Positions 14,882 through 23,060 of a stretch of DNA of 43,414 nt are shown in pieces. The stretch comes from Bacillota bacterium (GTDB lineage: Bacteria > Bacillota > Sulfobacillia > JAJYWN01 > JAJZPE01): the NCBI GenBank assembly GCA_021811325.1, contig JAJZPE010000008.1:1-43414 (forward strand), given 5' to 3'. Below the pieces are notes generated by a model that worked only from the letters and a program-made list of their open reading frames with translations, was not told where the DNA came from and made no database searches. Every line of letters starts with the position of its first letter. Position 1 is the stretch's first letter. The position numbers and the translations under genes are program-made.

Positions 14882-15236
14882 GGAGCGGTTACGCCGGTCG
14901 GACGACGGGGTGGAAGACCGCCGCCGCTGCCGCCAAGAGCCGCCCGCCCATCTCGACCGCTGCTATCAGGGGCTCGGTGTCGTCCGGTTCAACGCCTTTC
15001 AAGGCGTCGGCAGCGACTTGAGCTTCACGGTCGCCTTCTTGGACGGGAGGAAAGACGGCGTCGTCCTCTCCAGTCTCTCCGGGCGGGACGAGTCGCGCGT
15101 TTACGCCAAACCCTGGCAGGGCGGGCAGTCGACGTACCAATTGACCGCCGAAGAGAAGGACGCCGTCCGGCTGCCCTCGGCCGAACGGACGAAGGCCTCG
15201 GGCCGGCCTGAAAAACCGGAAAACGACCCAGGTTAA
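14844..15236 (+). pseudogene. DUF4446 protein, 5'-truncated
   Basis: From 14844 the frame reads NGLDLEAILRAIEERLRRS, then CYQGLGVVRFNAFQGVGSDL, FTVAFLDGRKDGVVLSSLSGRDESRVYAKP and STYQLTAEEKDAV. These are the conserved segments of the DUF4446 family found beside parAB in many Clostridia. The family's N-terminal membrane segment and coiled-coil linker are missing, because recombinase sequence replaces everything before about 14840. An internal GTG at 14910 could still give a 108-residue soluble fragment, so 'truncated gene' and 'pseudogene' are both possible. It is followed after about 75 bases by the M23 peptidase gene. Confidence 0.75.
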
Positions 15237-15311
15237 GAAGGAATTGGTAGACGGGCGCCGAACACCTGAAGTTACCGGATGAGCGTCCAACCGTTGTGGG
15301 GGGTGAAAAGC

Positions 15312-16295
15312 TTGACCGCCCGTCGCGGCCGAAAACTTTTTACCGTGATGATTATTCCCCACTCGGAGAGGTCTGTCTATAGCTTCAGCATCCACCTGAC
15401 GACCGTCCAGGTGGCCAGCTTCGTGTTGATCGCGCTTAGCCTGTCGCTTCTAATATTCGCCAACATCTATCAGGACATGAAGGCCAACATGACCGAGCTG
15501 AAGGAGCTTCGCCTGGTCAACCGGGAGCAGCGCCAACAGCTCGAAAAACTGATGGCTGAAACGAATCAGTTGAAAGAGAACTTGCAGCAGCTGTCCGAGC
15601 TGGACAGGCAGATCCGCGAAATCATCAAGACGAGCCGGGACTTCAACCGCGTTCAGCTGTCCACGGCCTTCCAGCCCAGCACGTTCAGCAACCCGACGGC
15701 TGCGGCCGGCGGCAGCGAGCCGTCTGGTTACACCACGGCTTCCATCCTACCGGGCGATGACCGCGCGAGCCAGGCCAGCCAGGACATCCTGGCCCGGGCG
15801 GGCCGGCTTCAGAACGACCTCAGTGCCGTCCAGAAGGACATGACCAACCGGGTCGTCAGCTTCGAGGACCTCCGCAAGGAACTCACCGAGAACCAGCTGT
15901 ACCAGGCGGCCAGGCCGTCGGTCTTCCCGACGAACGGGGTCATCACCTCGGGCTTCGGGTTCCGCCCCTCGCCGCTCGGGTTCGGTACGGAGTACCACTC
16001 CGGCCTGGATATCGCCGCCGCCTACGGGACCCCGATCATCGCCACCGGTGATGGCAAGGTCGTCTTTGTCGGCTGGCGCGGTGGGCTGGGCCGGGCTGCG
16101 GTCATCGAGCACGGGTATGGATTCAGCACTCTATACGGGCATACCCAGAAGATCATCGTCAAAGTCGGCGACCGCGTCAAGAAAGGGCAGACCATCGGCT
16201 ACGTCGGCAGTTCCGGGCGCAGCACCGGACCGCACCTCCACTACGAGGTGTGGATGAATGGCAAACCTGTCAACCCTCGTTCCTACACCCAGTAA
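15312..16295 (+). CDS. Membrane-anchored M23 peptidoglycan endopeptidase
   Basis: The product has a short basic N-terminus and one transmembrane helix (VASFVLIALSLSLLIFANIY). A coiled-coil region of about 75 residues follows (ELKELRLVNREQRQQLEKLM and on), then a Ser/Ala linker, and a C-terminal LytM/M23 domain from about residue 220. Zinc ligands are visible in YHSGLDIAA and GPHLHYEVW. Such proteins cut or activate cell-wall cross-link cleavage during growth or sporulation. TTG 15312 has GGGGGGTGA 6 bases ahead and gives a 327-residue product. ATG 15279 is in frame but lacks a ribosome binding site. The next gene is a bactofilin, a pair often found together in cell-shape modules. Confidence 0.9.
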   Translation: MTARRGRKLFTVMIIPHSERSVYSFSIHLTTVQVASFVLIALSLSLLIFANIYQDMKANMTELKELRLVNREQRQQLEKLMAETNQLKENLQQLSELDRQIREIIKTSRDFNRVQLSTAFQPSTFSNPTAAAGGSEPSGYTTASILPGDDRASQASQDILARAGRLQNDLSAVQKDMTNRVVSFEDLRKELTENQLYQAARPSVFPTNGVITSGFGFRPSPLGFGTEYHSGLDIAAAYGTPIIATGDGKVVFVGWRGGLGRAAVIEHGYGFSTLYGHTQKIIVKVGDRVKKGQTIGYVGSSGRSTGPHLHYEVWMNGKPVNPRSYTQ

Positions 16296-16341
16296 GGACT
16301 CCGCCCGGCCCAGGGACGGGCAAGAAAGCAGGGAGGCTGAC

Positions 16342-16740
16342 ATGTTCGGAAAGAAGGATGGGCGGGACATCGCCATGGAGAAGATTGACACCATCGTCGG
16401 CAAGGAGACCGAGTTCAAAGGGGTCCTCAACTCGACCGGGGTCCTCAGGGTTGACGGCAAGGTCGAGGGCGAGATTCACCACCGCGGCGACCTCATCGTC
16501 GGAGAGACCGGCGTCGTCGTGGCCACCATCATCCGGGCGCGGCACATCAGCATCGCCGGCCAGGTCAAGGGGAATGTAGAGGCCGAAGGCAAGCTCGAGC
16601 TGGTCACCACCGGGCGCCTGTATGGCGATATAAAGGTAGCCGGGTTGATCATCGGCGAGGGGGCCGTCTTCAGGGGCAATAGCGAGATGAAGACAGGCGA
16701 AGAAAAACCGGCTCTCAAGCCGAAACCCTCACCGGTCTAA
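16342..16740 (+). CDS. Bactofilin
   Basis: Bactofilins are small beta-helical cytoskeletal proteins that polymerise without nucleotide and position wall-modifying enzymes. The 132-residue product has the repeating beta-helix pattern (FKGVLNSTGVLRVDGKVEGEI, DLIVGETGVVVATI, ISIAGQVKGNVEAEGKLELV, GRLYGDIKVAGLIIGEGAVFRG) flanked by short disordered ends. ATG 16342 has GGGAGG 7 bases ahead. It follows the M23 peptidase by 46 bases and is closed by a terminator, so the two probably form one unit acting on cell shape or spore formation. Confidence 0.93.
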   Translation: MFGKKDGRDIAMEKIDTIVGKETEFKGVLNSTGVLRVDGKVEGEIHHRGDLIVGETGVVVATIIRARHISIAGQVKGNVEAEGKLELVTTGRLYGDIKVAGLIIGEGAVFRGNSEMKTGEEKPALKPKPSPV

Positions 16741-16757
16741 CCGCACCAGACCGAAAC

Positions 16758-16790
16758 TAACCCAATCGCCTGGAGGTTGGGTTAATTTTA
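16758..16790 (+). terminator. Intrinsic terminator after bactofilin
   Basis: TAACCCAA (16758-16765) pairs with TTGGGTTA (16777-16784), followed by ATTTTATTAT. It ends the M23-bactofilin unit about 35 bases before the next gene begins. Confidence 0.8.
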
Positions 16791-16826
16791 TTATCGGTGG
16801 AAGAGACTAGGGAGGACTGGCCAGCC

Positions 16827-17705
16827 GTGAAAACGCTGGTAATCGTGAACAAGACGGCCGGCCACGGGCGGGCGACCAGGACGTGGGCTCTGATAAGCCC
16901 GGTAATCAGGCAGCGCGGTCCGGAATACGATTGGGCAGAGACGGGCAGCCCCGGCCACGCCACCCAGCTCGCCAGGGAGGCCGTCGAACAGGGCTACCAG
17001 CGCGTGATTGCGGTGGGCGGAGACGGCACGGTCCACGAGACCGTCAACGGGCTCGCCCGCTCCGGCGTCATCCTCGGGGTCATCCCGGCCGGCACGGGCA
17101 ACGATTTTGCCAAGGGTGTGGGCCTGCCCAAGGCTCCGCAAGAAGCCCTGGCCGCCATCGATAGCGGGCGGGTGCGCCGCATCGACCTTGCCCGGGCCAA
17201 CGACCGCTACTACATGAACGTGGCCGGAGTAGGCTTCGACGCCGAGGTGGCCGGTGAGGCCAACCGCATCCCCAAGTACATTAAGGGCGCCTTCGCCTAT
17301 CTCCTGGGCATCGCCCGCGTCCTGCCGAGGTACAGCCCGGTCAGCCTGAAGATCGACCTCGATGGCAAGCTCGTCGAGCAACCGTGCCTTCTGGTCTCCG
17401 CCGGCAACGGGCGCTACTATGGCGGCGGGTTGAAGATCTGCCCCGAAGCCATCCCCGACGACGGGCTTTTCGACGTGGTCATCGGCGGTGACTTCGGCAA
17501 GCTAGAGACCCTCGCCGTCCTGCCGAGGGTGTTCACCGGTACTCACGTCACCCATCCCAAAGTCAAGACCTACCGGGCGGTCAGGGTGACCATCGAGTCG
17601 CCGGTACCGCTCCTCGTCCACGCCGACGGCGAAATCGTCGGCCTGACCCCGGTGACCTTCGAACTCATCCCCGGTGCCCTGGCCTTGGCCGGCGCACCTG
17701 CTTGA
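16827..17705 (+). CDS. Diacylglycerol-kinase-family lipid kinase (DgkB/YegS type)
   Basis: The 292-residue protein belongs to the soluble diacylglycerol/sphingosine kinase family. In Gram-positive bacteria such enzymes phosphorylate diacylglycerol released during lipoteichoic acid synthesis. Motifs are VIVNKTAGHGRA at the start, VIAVGGDGTVHETVNGL (ATP-binding GGDGT), VIPAGTGNDFAKGVGLP, a central beta-sandwich, and DGLFDVVIGG and HADGEI near the end. GTG 16827 is preferred because GGGAGG lies 11 bases ahead and its product, MKTLVIVNK, fits the family; GTG 16797 is also open. Confidence 0.92.
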   Translation: MKTLVIVNKTAGHGRATRTWALISPVIRQRGPEYDWAETGSPGHATQLAREAVEQGYQRVIAVGGDGTVHETVNGLARSGVILGVIPAGTGNDFAKGVGLPKAPQEALAAIDSGRVRRIDLARANDRYYMNVAGVGFDAEVAGEANRIPKYIKGAFAYLLGIARVLPRYSPVSLKIDLDGKLVEQPCLLVSAGNGRYYGGGLKICPEAIPDDGLFDVVIGGDFGKLETLAVLPRVFTGTHVTHPKVKTYRAVRVTIESPVPLLVHADGEIVGLTPVTFELIPGALALAGAPA

Positions 17706-17804
17706 ATCCCACGCCGCGCGGAAGCCCGCGCGTCGCCTTGTCAAACGGACCTTCCCCCGATGGTAGGCTATCCATCTAAGGGCCTCGCAGAAGAGGTGAT
17801 CGGT

Positions 17805-18479
17805 GTGCTTTTTGCCGACCGCCGAGAAGCCGGTGAATTCCTGGCTGTAAGGCTGACCAGCTTTATCGGGCAGAACCCGCTCGTGCTGTCCATTCCCCGC
17901 GGCGGAGTGGTCGTTGCCGCGCCGGTGGCCAGGCGTTTGGCCGCGCCGCTGGACGTCATCGTTCCCCGGAAGCTTCCGGCTCCCCACAACGAGGAACTCG
18001 CCGTCGGGGCAGTGGCCGAAGACGGGACCCTCTACGTGGATGAGACGCTGGTCGCCTACCTCGGTGTGACCCACGACTACCTCCGCCGAGAAGCCGCCCG
18101 GCAGATCGAGGAGATCACGCGGCGGACCCGCCTCTACCGCCGGGCCCGGCCGCCCCGGGAGGTCAGGGACCGGACGGTCATCCTCGTCGACGACGGTGTC
18201 GCCACGGGCTACACGGTCCTGGCCGCCCTGCGTTACCTGCGCCACCAGCAGCCCCGCCAGCTCGTCCTGGCCGTCCCGGTCGCCTCCCCGGATACCCTCC
18301 TCAAGCTCAGGGAGGAGGCCGACAAAGTCGTCGTCGTCTCGACGCCGGAGCCTTTCTACGCGGTTGGGCAGTTCTACCGCGAGTTCGCGCAGACCACCGA
18401 CGACGAGGTCATCGACCTGCTCGAGGAGGGCATAGGCGCTTTCGCGGCCGGACACCCTAACTCCGAACTCAGGACCTGA
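17805..18479 (+). CDS. Phosphoribosyltransferase-domain protein
   Basis: The product (224 residues from GTG 17805) starts FADRREAGEFLA, contains SIPRGGVVVAAPVARRL and the PRPP-binding loop VILVDDGVATGYTV at about residues 127-140. It fits the COG1926-type predicted phosphoribosyltransferases, whose substrate is mostly unknown. GTG 17805 with AGAGGTGAT just ahead matches the usual N-terminus better than ATG 17760. It stands 99 bases after the lipid kinase and 12 bases before the next gene, with which it probably shares a transcript. Confidence 0.88.
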   Translation: MLFADRREAGEFLAVRLTSFIGQNPLVLSIPRGGVVVAAPVARRLAAPLDVIVPRKLPAPHNEELAVGAVAEDGTLYVDETLVAYLGVTHDYLRREAARQIEEITRRTRLYRRARPPREVRDRTVILVDDGVATGYTVLAALRYLRHQQPRQLVLAVPVASPDTLLKLREEADKVVVVSTPEPFYAVGQFYREFAQTTDDEVIDLLEEGIGAFAAGHPNSELRT

Positions 18480-18491
18480 GAGTCGGGGGGT

Positions 18492-18746
18492 ATGGCTTTG
18501 AGAGGCACGATCGCGGTTGAGGGTACCCTGAGCCCCGTTGCCGACGCTTTGCGGCGCGAAGGGTACAACGTGGTCGGCACCGAAGGCGACCTGAGCCAGG
18601 TCAATGCCATCGTGGTGAGCGGCTCCGACGACAACCTCCTGGGCCGCCAGGACATTCTGGCCGAGGTGCCGGTCCTCAACGCCGAAGGGCGGACGCCGGA
18701 GGACATCCTCCGCTCGGTCCGCGAGAAGCTGGCCCTCGAACCCTGA
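18492..18746 (+). CDS. UPF0180 (YkuS-like) small protein
   Basis: The 84-residue product, with TIAVEGTLSPVADALRREGYNVV, then AIVVSGSDDNLLGRQDIL and VPVLNAEGRTPEDILRSV, follows the UPF0180/YkuS pattern. Members are short proteins of unknown function in Bacillota, with a flavodoxin-like alpha/beta pattern. ATG 18492 has GGGGGGT 4-5 bases ahead. It lies immediately after the phosphoribosyltransferase and ends ahead of a strong hairpin. Confidence 0.85.
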   Translation: MALRGTIAVEGTLSPVADALRREGYNVVGTEGDLSQVNAIVVSGSDDNLLGRQDILAEVPVLNAEGRTPEDILRSVREKLALEP

Positions 18747-18775
18747 ACTCGCACTGAAAACCCACGGAAAACATC

Positions 18776-18810
18776 GGGGCCAGGTCCGCTAAGCCGGACC
18801 TGGCCCTTTG
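18776..18810. terminator. Strong hairpin between converging genes
   Basis: GGGCCAGGTCCG pairs with CGGACCTGGCCC around a 5-7 base loop, giving a 12-bp GC-rich stem followed by TTTG. It lies between the plus-strand UPF0180 gene and the end of minus-strand yyaC and may stop both. Confidence 0.78.
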
Positions 18811-18873
18811 CTGCGACAAAGGTTCTGACCTCGCACGGGGCCTGCGAACGAACCCACCCGGGCCCGCCCGCCG

Positions 18874-19482
18874 CTAGACCGGCGTACGCAGGGCCGCGGC
18901 CGATCGCGCCGACAAGCCGCTGGCCAGCCCCTCGGCAATCACCTTGGACATCCTGAAGACCAGGTTCAGCCGGGTGTTCTGGAGGACGAAATACTCCATG
19001 AACCCGCCCACGTTGACGACCCCGGTGATGGCCAGGTCGCCCACCTCGGGCAGGGCCTTGTTCACGCCGGCCCCAGGCCGCAGGGGCCCAAATCCCAGGG
19101 TGATCGTGCCCACGCTGTCGAGGCTGCCGAGGCAGGCGTCGATGGCCACCAGCGGCCTGCCGCTCCCTGACTGGCGTACCTGGCGTAAGGTCTCACTGAG
19201 GTTGCTGGCGTGAATCGGGTGGTCGAGGGTCCCCCAGACGCTGACGTTCGGCAGGGCCGCCGCCTCGAGTTCGGTCCCGATGAGGGGCCCGAGGCAATCA
19301 CCGGTCGACCGGTCGGTCCCGATGCAGAGGACGACGAACGCATCAGCCGTGGGAAACTGCTCGGCCAACAACCCGCGGAGAAAGAAGGACACCCGTTCCG
19401 AAGCCAACGGGTCCGCGACGTCCACCCGATGCTCCGGGGCGTACGACGAGCGGGGCCGGTCGCGGTATCGAAGGTCGAGCAA
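18874..19482 (-). CDS. yyaC: YyaC family spore protein (DUF1256)
   Basis: YyaC proteins are restricted to endospore formers and resemble the germination protease GPR in fold. The 202-residue product contains FVVLCIGTDRSTGDCLGPLIG, VWGTLDHPIHASNL, PLVAIDACLGS, GFGPLRPGAGVNKALPEVGD and ITGVVNVGGFMEYFVLQNTRL, the family's main conserved blocks. The frame is open upstream to 19947, but TTG 19482 has GGGGGGA upstream at good spacing and gives the usual length (about 205). A sigma-E-like promoter lies 33-61 bases ahead. In Bacillus, yyaC also lies next to parB. Confidence 0.92.
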   Translation of the reverse strand: MLDLRYRDRPRSSYAPEHRVDVADPLASERVSFFLRGLLAEQFPTADAFVVLCIGTDRSTGDCLGPLIGTELEAAALPNVSVWGTLDHPIHASNLSETLRQVRQSGSGRPLVAIDACLGSLDSVGTITLGFGPLRPGAGVNKALPEVGDLAITGVVNVGGFMEYFVLQNTRLNLVFRMSKVIAEGLASGLSARSAAALRTPV

Positions 19483-19514
19483 AGCCTTTCCCCCCAGCTC
19501 AAGTGCTGGTAAGA

Positions 19515-19543
19515 AGTATATGGGAAGGCCCGGAAAGATATTC
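19515..19543 (-). promoter_or_regulatory. Sigma-E-like sporulation promoter of yyaC
   Basis: On the minus strand GAATATC, 14 bases, then CATATACT. The Bacillus mother-cell sigma-E consensus is KMATATT-N14/15-CATACANT, so each half has a single mismatch and the spacing is right. The predicted start of transcription is about 25 bases before the yyaC start codon. The call is a by-eye match and the sigma factor is not proven. Confidence 0.5.
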
Positions 19544-19605
19544 GCGCGCCCCTCATAACCTTTACCCGGGGAGCGGCCGATGCGCCCCGGAAGAAGGGCC
19601 GTCGC

Positions 19606-20658
19606 TTGGGCAACCGGATGTCGCGCCTCTTCCTCATCAGCGTAGCCTATGCAGGCGCCGCCATCGGCGCCGGCTTCGTCTCCGGCCGCGAGGTCGTGCA
19701 GTTCTTCGCCGTCTACGGCGGCCGCCGGGGGATGGCCGGCGCCGCCCTGGCCACAGTGGCCTTCGCCGGCTTCGGGGCGGTGGCCGCCCATCTTTCGCGC
19801 GCCAACGGGCGCTATGACTATAAAGACCTGGCCGCCCATCTCGGCGGACCCGGACTGGGCTCGGCTTTCAGCACCCTTATCACCCTCACCCTGGGCAGCG
19901 CCCTGGCCATCATGCTCGCCGGAGGCGGCGCGCTGGCCCACCAGCAACTCGGCTGGGATTACGCCGCCGGTGTCGGTGTCACGACCGCCGTCATCGTCCT
20001 CATCCTCGCCTCCGACCTCAAAGGGCTCCTCTACTTCAACGGCTTCCTGGTGCCCGCCTTGCTTGCCGGGCAGGTCACCGTGTCGGTGGCAACTCTACTC
20101 GCGGCGCCGACCCCCGGGGCCAGGTGGCTGAGTCTGCCTCCGCACACGAGCGCGCCTCCCTGGTGGCTCATGGCCCTCTTCTATGCGGGCTACAACCTCG
20201 TCGTCGGGTTGTCCATCCTGCCCCCGGCGACAAGGCGGGCCAAAGGCCCCGCGGAGGCCGCCGTGGCCGCCTTTGCGGGCGGTCTGGCCCTTGGCCTATG
20301 CGCCCTCATGACCACCGCCCTGAACCTCACCCTTTTGCCGGAGGTTCTGGACGTGGACATTCCGACCGCCTACGCCGTTGCCCAACGCTGGCCGGACCGA
20401 CAAGGACTGGTGTCCGTCGCCCTGTGGTTGGCGATGGTCATGTCGGGGACTGCCAATGCCTACGGCCTCGGCACGCGGCTGGCCAAGCTGGCCTCCTGGC
20501 CGAGCAACCGGTGGGCCATCGCCGCGGTGGCCCTGTGCCTGCCGGTCACCAGACTGGGCTTCGCGAAGGCGATCGGCCTCCTGTACCCTCTGGCCGGGGC
20601 CGGCGGGACAGTCGCCATTGTGGTCGCGCTTATCCGTCGGATCAAGGCAGGAAGATGA
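19606..20658 (+). CDS. YkvI-family membrane transporter
   Basis: The 350-residue protein is almost entirely hydrophobic, with about 10 transmembrane helices. It begins RLFLISVAYAGAAIGAGFVSGREVVQFF, the conserved first helix of the COG3949/YkvI family, related to amino-acid/sodium symporters of the APC superfamily. NAYGLGTRLAKL and the final VALIRRIKAG are also visible. The substrate is not known. TTG 19606 has AAGGG 7 bases ahead; ATG 19618 is the alternative. It is divergent from yyaC. Confidence 0.85.
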   Translation: MGNRMSRLFLISVAYAGAAIGAGFVSGREVVQFFAVYGGRRGMAGAALATVAFAGFGAVAAHLSRANGRYDYKDLAAHLGGPGLGSAFSTLITLTLGSALAIMLAGGGALAHQQLGWDYAAGVGVTTAVIVLILASDLKGLLYFNGFLVPALLAGQVTVSVATLLAAPTPGARWLSLPPHTSAPPWWLMALFYAGYNLVVGLSILPPATRRAKGPAEAAVAAFAGGLALGLCALMTTALNLTLLPEVLDVDIPTAYAVAQRWPDRQGLVSVALWLAMVMSGTANAYGLGTRLAKLASWPSNRWAIAAVALCLPVTRLGFAKAIGLLYPLAGAGGTVAIVVALIRRIKAGR

Positions 20659-20709
20659 CCGAAGAGAGAGTAGTGTTAAACGAAGTAGCATTGCGGAGGA
20701 GGGAACTAC

Positions 20710-21885
20710 GTGCCCGTCGCGGCCGGCAAGAGCCGACGCCTTTCCCGAGCGCCCCGGCCGACCGGCGGGCTCTGGTTGGGCCTGTTCTTCCTGGTCGTCT
20801 TCGCCTTTGTCGCCTTCGCACAGCGACCAATGACGGGGATTGGCTGGCGCGGCCTCCTGCCCGCGCCGGTGGCCGCCACCCCGACCTGGAGCCGTCCCGT
20901 CGGACCGGGAGCCGAGTTGGCCAGGGACGGAGACGGCCTGGCCGTGCTGGCTTCGTCCGCCAACGGCGGCACCTTGACCTATGTCCGTCCCGACGGAACC
21001 GTCAAGACACAGGTCGCTGCCGGAGGAGCCAGCTTCATCGCCGAAGCTCGGGGGCGGGCGGTCGTCTTACGCTCGGACCCCCCTGCCGTCGGCCGCGTTC
21101 AGGGGACCAGCGTTGCGTGGTCTCTGCTTGACGGCGAAGCCGCGCCCCCGGCCGTTCTCGCCGTGGTCTCCTCGAGCCGCGCCGACGCCCTCCTGGTCTT
21201 GGCCGGCCCCGCTGGGGGGACAGGCCCTGCGGGGCGACTCCAATCCCTGACCCCGGACGGGCAAAGACTCTGGGGCACGGACGCGACAGAGGGCGTTGTC
21301 ACGTCCATCGGCACCGGCAGGAAGGGGGGGGCAGCCGTCGCCTCCTTCGTCCCCGGACCGCAGCCCCGCGCCTGGTTGACCGCCTTCGCCGCGGACGGCA
21401 CCGTCAGGGGACGGTTCGAACTGGGCAGCGCCCCGGTGTTCCGCACCTACCTGTCCCCCGACGAGGACGCCCTTCTCGCGCTGGACCCCGCCGGCGCTTG
21501 GTTGATAGAGCCCAAGTCCGGGTCGACCCGGCCCCTGACCATCGAGGCCCCGGTCGCCGGCGGCTTCGGGACGGGAGATAGTGTGCACATCGCCACGGCC
21601 AAGGGATTCGTCCTGTCGTTCACCAGGGGCGGTCAGGCCACTTGGCGCCGGCAACTGGCCGGTGCCGCCGTGGACCTCTTGGAGTTGCCTGCGGGCGGGC
21701 TGCTGGTCTGCGGTGAAGGCCGCCTCTATGCGCTGGACACCACGGGCCGGGGACGGTGGACCCTGGCCTTCTCGGAGCAGTCCCGGGGAGTCTTGCTGCT
21801 CCCGGGAGGCGACCAAGTCGTCATTCTGACCGGGACGAAAATCCTGGGCTATTCCCTCCCAGGCTCGGTCAAGGCAGGTCCCTAG
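20710..21885 (+). CDS. Membrane-anchored beta-propeller-like protein
   Basis: The 391-residue product has a basic N-terminus and one transmembrane helix at about residues 20-39 (LWLGLFFLVVFAFVAFA). An extracellular part then shows repeated short beta-blades: LTYVRPDGTV, LQSLTPDGQRLWG, LTAFAADGTVRGRFEL, WLIEPKSGSTRPL, VLSFTRGGQATWRRQL and YALDTTGRGRWTLAF. The x-DGxxxW pattern is that of PQQ/WD-like propellers, and DUF5711-type Clostridial proteins look similar. No enzyme motif is seen. GTG 20710 has GGAGGAGGG ahead. It is followed closely by a small membrane protein and a CvpA-like gene, likely one transcript. Function unknown. Confidence 0.75.
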   Translation: MPVAAGKSRRLSRAPRPTGGLWLGLFFLVVFAFVAFAQRPMTGIGWRGLLPAPVAATPTWSRPVGPGAELARDGDGLAVLASSANGGTLTYVRPDGTVKTQVAAGGASFIAEARGRAVVLRSDPPAVGRVQGTSVAWSLLDGEAAPPAVLAVVSSSRADALLVLAGPAGGTGPAGRLQSLTPDGQRLWGTDATEGVVTSIGTGRKGGAAVASFVPGPQPRAWLTAFAADGTVRGRFELGSAPVFRTYLSPDEDALLALDPAGAWLIEPKSGSTRPLTIEAPVAGGFGTGDSVHIATAKGFVLSFTRGGQATWRRQLAGAAVDLLELPAGGLLVCGEGRLYALDTTGRGRWTLAFSEQSRGVLLLPGGDQVVILTGTKILGYSLPGSVKAGP

Positions 21886-21909
21886 AAGGGGAGAGGGGGC
21901 ATTCAGCCA

Positions 21910-22278
21910 ATGAGCACCCGCCAGCGCTTTCTGGCGGTCATCGTCGTGGCCGCCTGCGCCTATGCTTCAGCGCTCCTCCTTCAACGGCTCCACCTGCACC
22001 TGGTCGCCCGAGCGGTGACTGTCTTCGCGGTCGCCAAACTGGCGGGCGATCTGCTGGAGGCCTTGGCGAGGGGGTTCTCTGAGGTCATCTTCTACGAGGA
22101 TTTCCTCCGTGACCTGATCGCCTTTGCCTTCCTCGGCCTGGTCACCGCGGGGGCCATCGCCGCGGGTAGGCTCTGGACGGGCGCCGAAGTCAGCCCGGCC
22201 CTGCCGGCCGTCGGTGCCTACGCGTTCTTTCAGTTCATGCCTCGGAGGCGCAGGGGGATGGGGAATGAACCCTATTGA
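21910..22278 (+). CDS. Small membrane protein, unrecognised
   Basis: The 122-residue product has three or four hydrophobic segments: FLAVIVVAACAYASALLL, ARAVTVFAVAKLAGDLL, LIAFAFLGLVTAGAIAAG and a short one near PAVGAYAFFQF. It ends with basic residues. I do not recognise a family. ATG 21910 is 24 bases after the propeller-like gene, with AAGGGGAGAGGGG a little upstream. Its end overlaps the following CvpA-like gene by 14 bases, so the three are probably translated together. Confidence 0.75.
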   Translation: MSTRQRFLAVIVVAACAYASALLLQRLHLHLVARAVTVFAVAKLAGDLLEALARGFSEVIFYEDFLRDLIAFAFLGLVTAGAIAAGRLWTGAEVSPALPAVGAYAFFQFMPRRRRGMGNEPY

Positions 22279-22999
22279 CGCGGGCATCCTCATAGTGCTA
22301 CTGGCCGGCCTGGTCGTCGGCGCCGTCCGAGGCCTGGCCCGCCTGCTCGTCGGGGCGGTGGGCTTCGTCCTGTCGCTCGCCGCGGCCATCATCTACCACG
22401 GCCGCCTGGCCGCTTATCTCGAGTCGTCTTGGGGCCTGACCGCCCGGATATCGGCCTTCCTGGCGACGAGGCTCACCCTCCCCCCGGGGATGGCGGGTGC
22501 CCCACCGACGGCCCTCACCCCTGGGCTGGCCCGGCAACTAACCGCCTTCCTAAGACTGCCGGAGCCCTATGCCTCGAGCATTTCCGGGTACTTCGCCAGG
22601 CTGGGGGCGGCCGCGGTATCCTCGGGGAACACCGCCGGGCCCACGTCGCTCAATCAGCTCCTGGCGACCACACTGGCCAGGGCGATCGTCGATGGACTGG
22701 CCTTCGTCCTCATCATTGGTCTCATCTCGCTGGCCTTCAGACTCCTTGAGCCGATGCTCGCCGGGGCTCTAGGGTTCATCACCGGGGAAGGCCTGAACCG
22801 CTTGGGCGGGGCGGTGGTCGGCCTGGCCATGGCCGTCACCTTGGTCACGTTGTTCCTCGGTTTCGCCGTCCCCTTCCTGGCAATGACCGAATACCAGCCC
22901 TGGGTCCGCTCCCTGGCATCATCGCGCCTGGCCACGTGGTTCCTGCAGGCGTTTACCATCTTCGGCCCATGGACGGCGGGACGAGTGCTTCCGAAGTGA
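22265..22999 (+). CDS. CvpA-family membrane protein
   Basis: The 244-residue product starts NPIDAGILIVLLAGLVVGAVRGLARLL, the typical first helix and 'G-x-RG' turn of the CvpA (colicin V production) family. It has four membrane segments in all, including VLSLAAAIIYHGRLA and AVVGLAMAVTLVTLFLGFAVPFL. CvpA proteins are linked to envelope stress, but their biochemical role is unknown. ATG 22265, preceded by AGGGGGATGGGG, gives the normal start; the frame is open earlier but overlaps the preceding gene. Confidence 0.82.
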   Translation: MNPIDAGILIVLLAGLVVGAVRGLARLLVGAVGFVLSLAAAIIYHGRLAAYLESSWGLTARISAFLATRLTLPPGMAGAPPTALTPGLARQLTAFLRLPEPYASSISGYFARLGAAAVSSGNTAGPTSLNQLLATTLARAIVDGLAFVLIIGLISLAFRLLEPMLAGALGFITGEGLNRLGGAVVGLAMAVTLVTLFLGFAVPFLAMTEYQPWVRSLASSRLATWFLQAFTIFGPWTAGRVLPK

Positions 23000-23060
23000 A
23001 GCGGGTCAGGCCACCATCGCCTCTCTCCGGACAAACTGCGAAGGCAGGAGGAACCAACCC

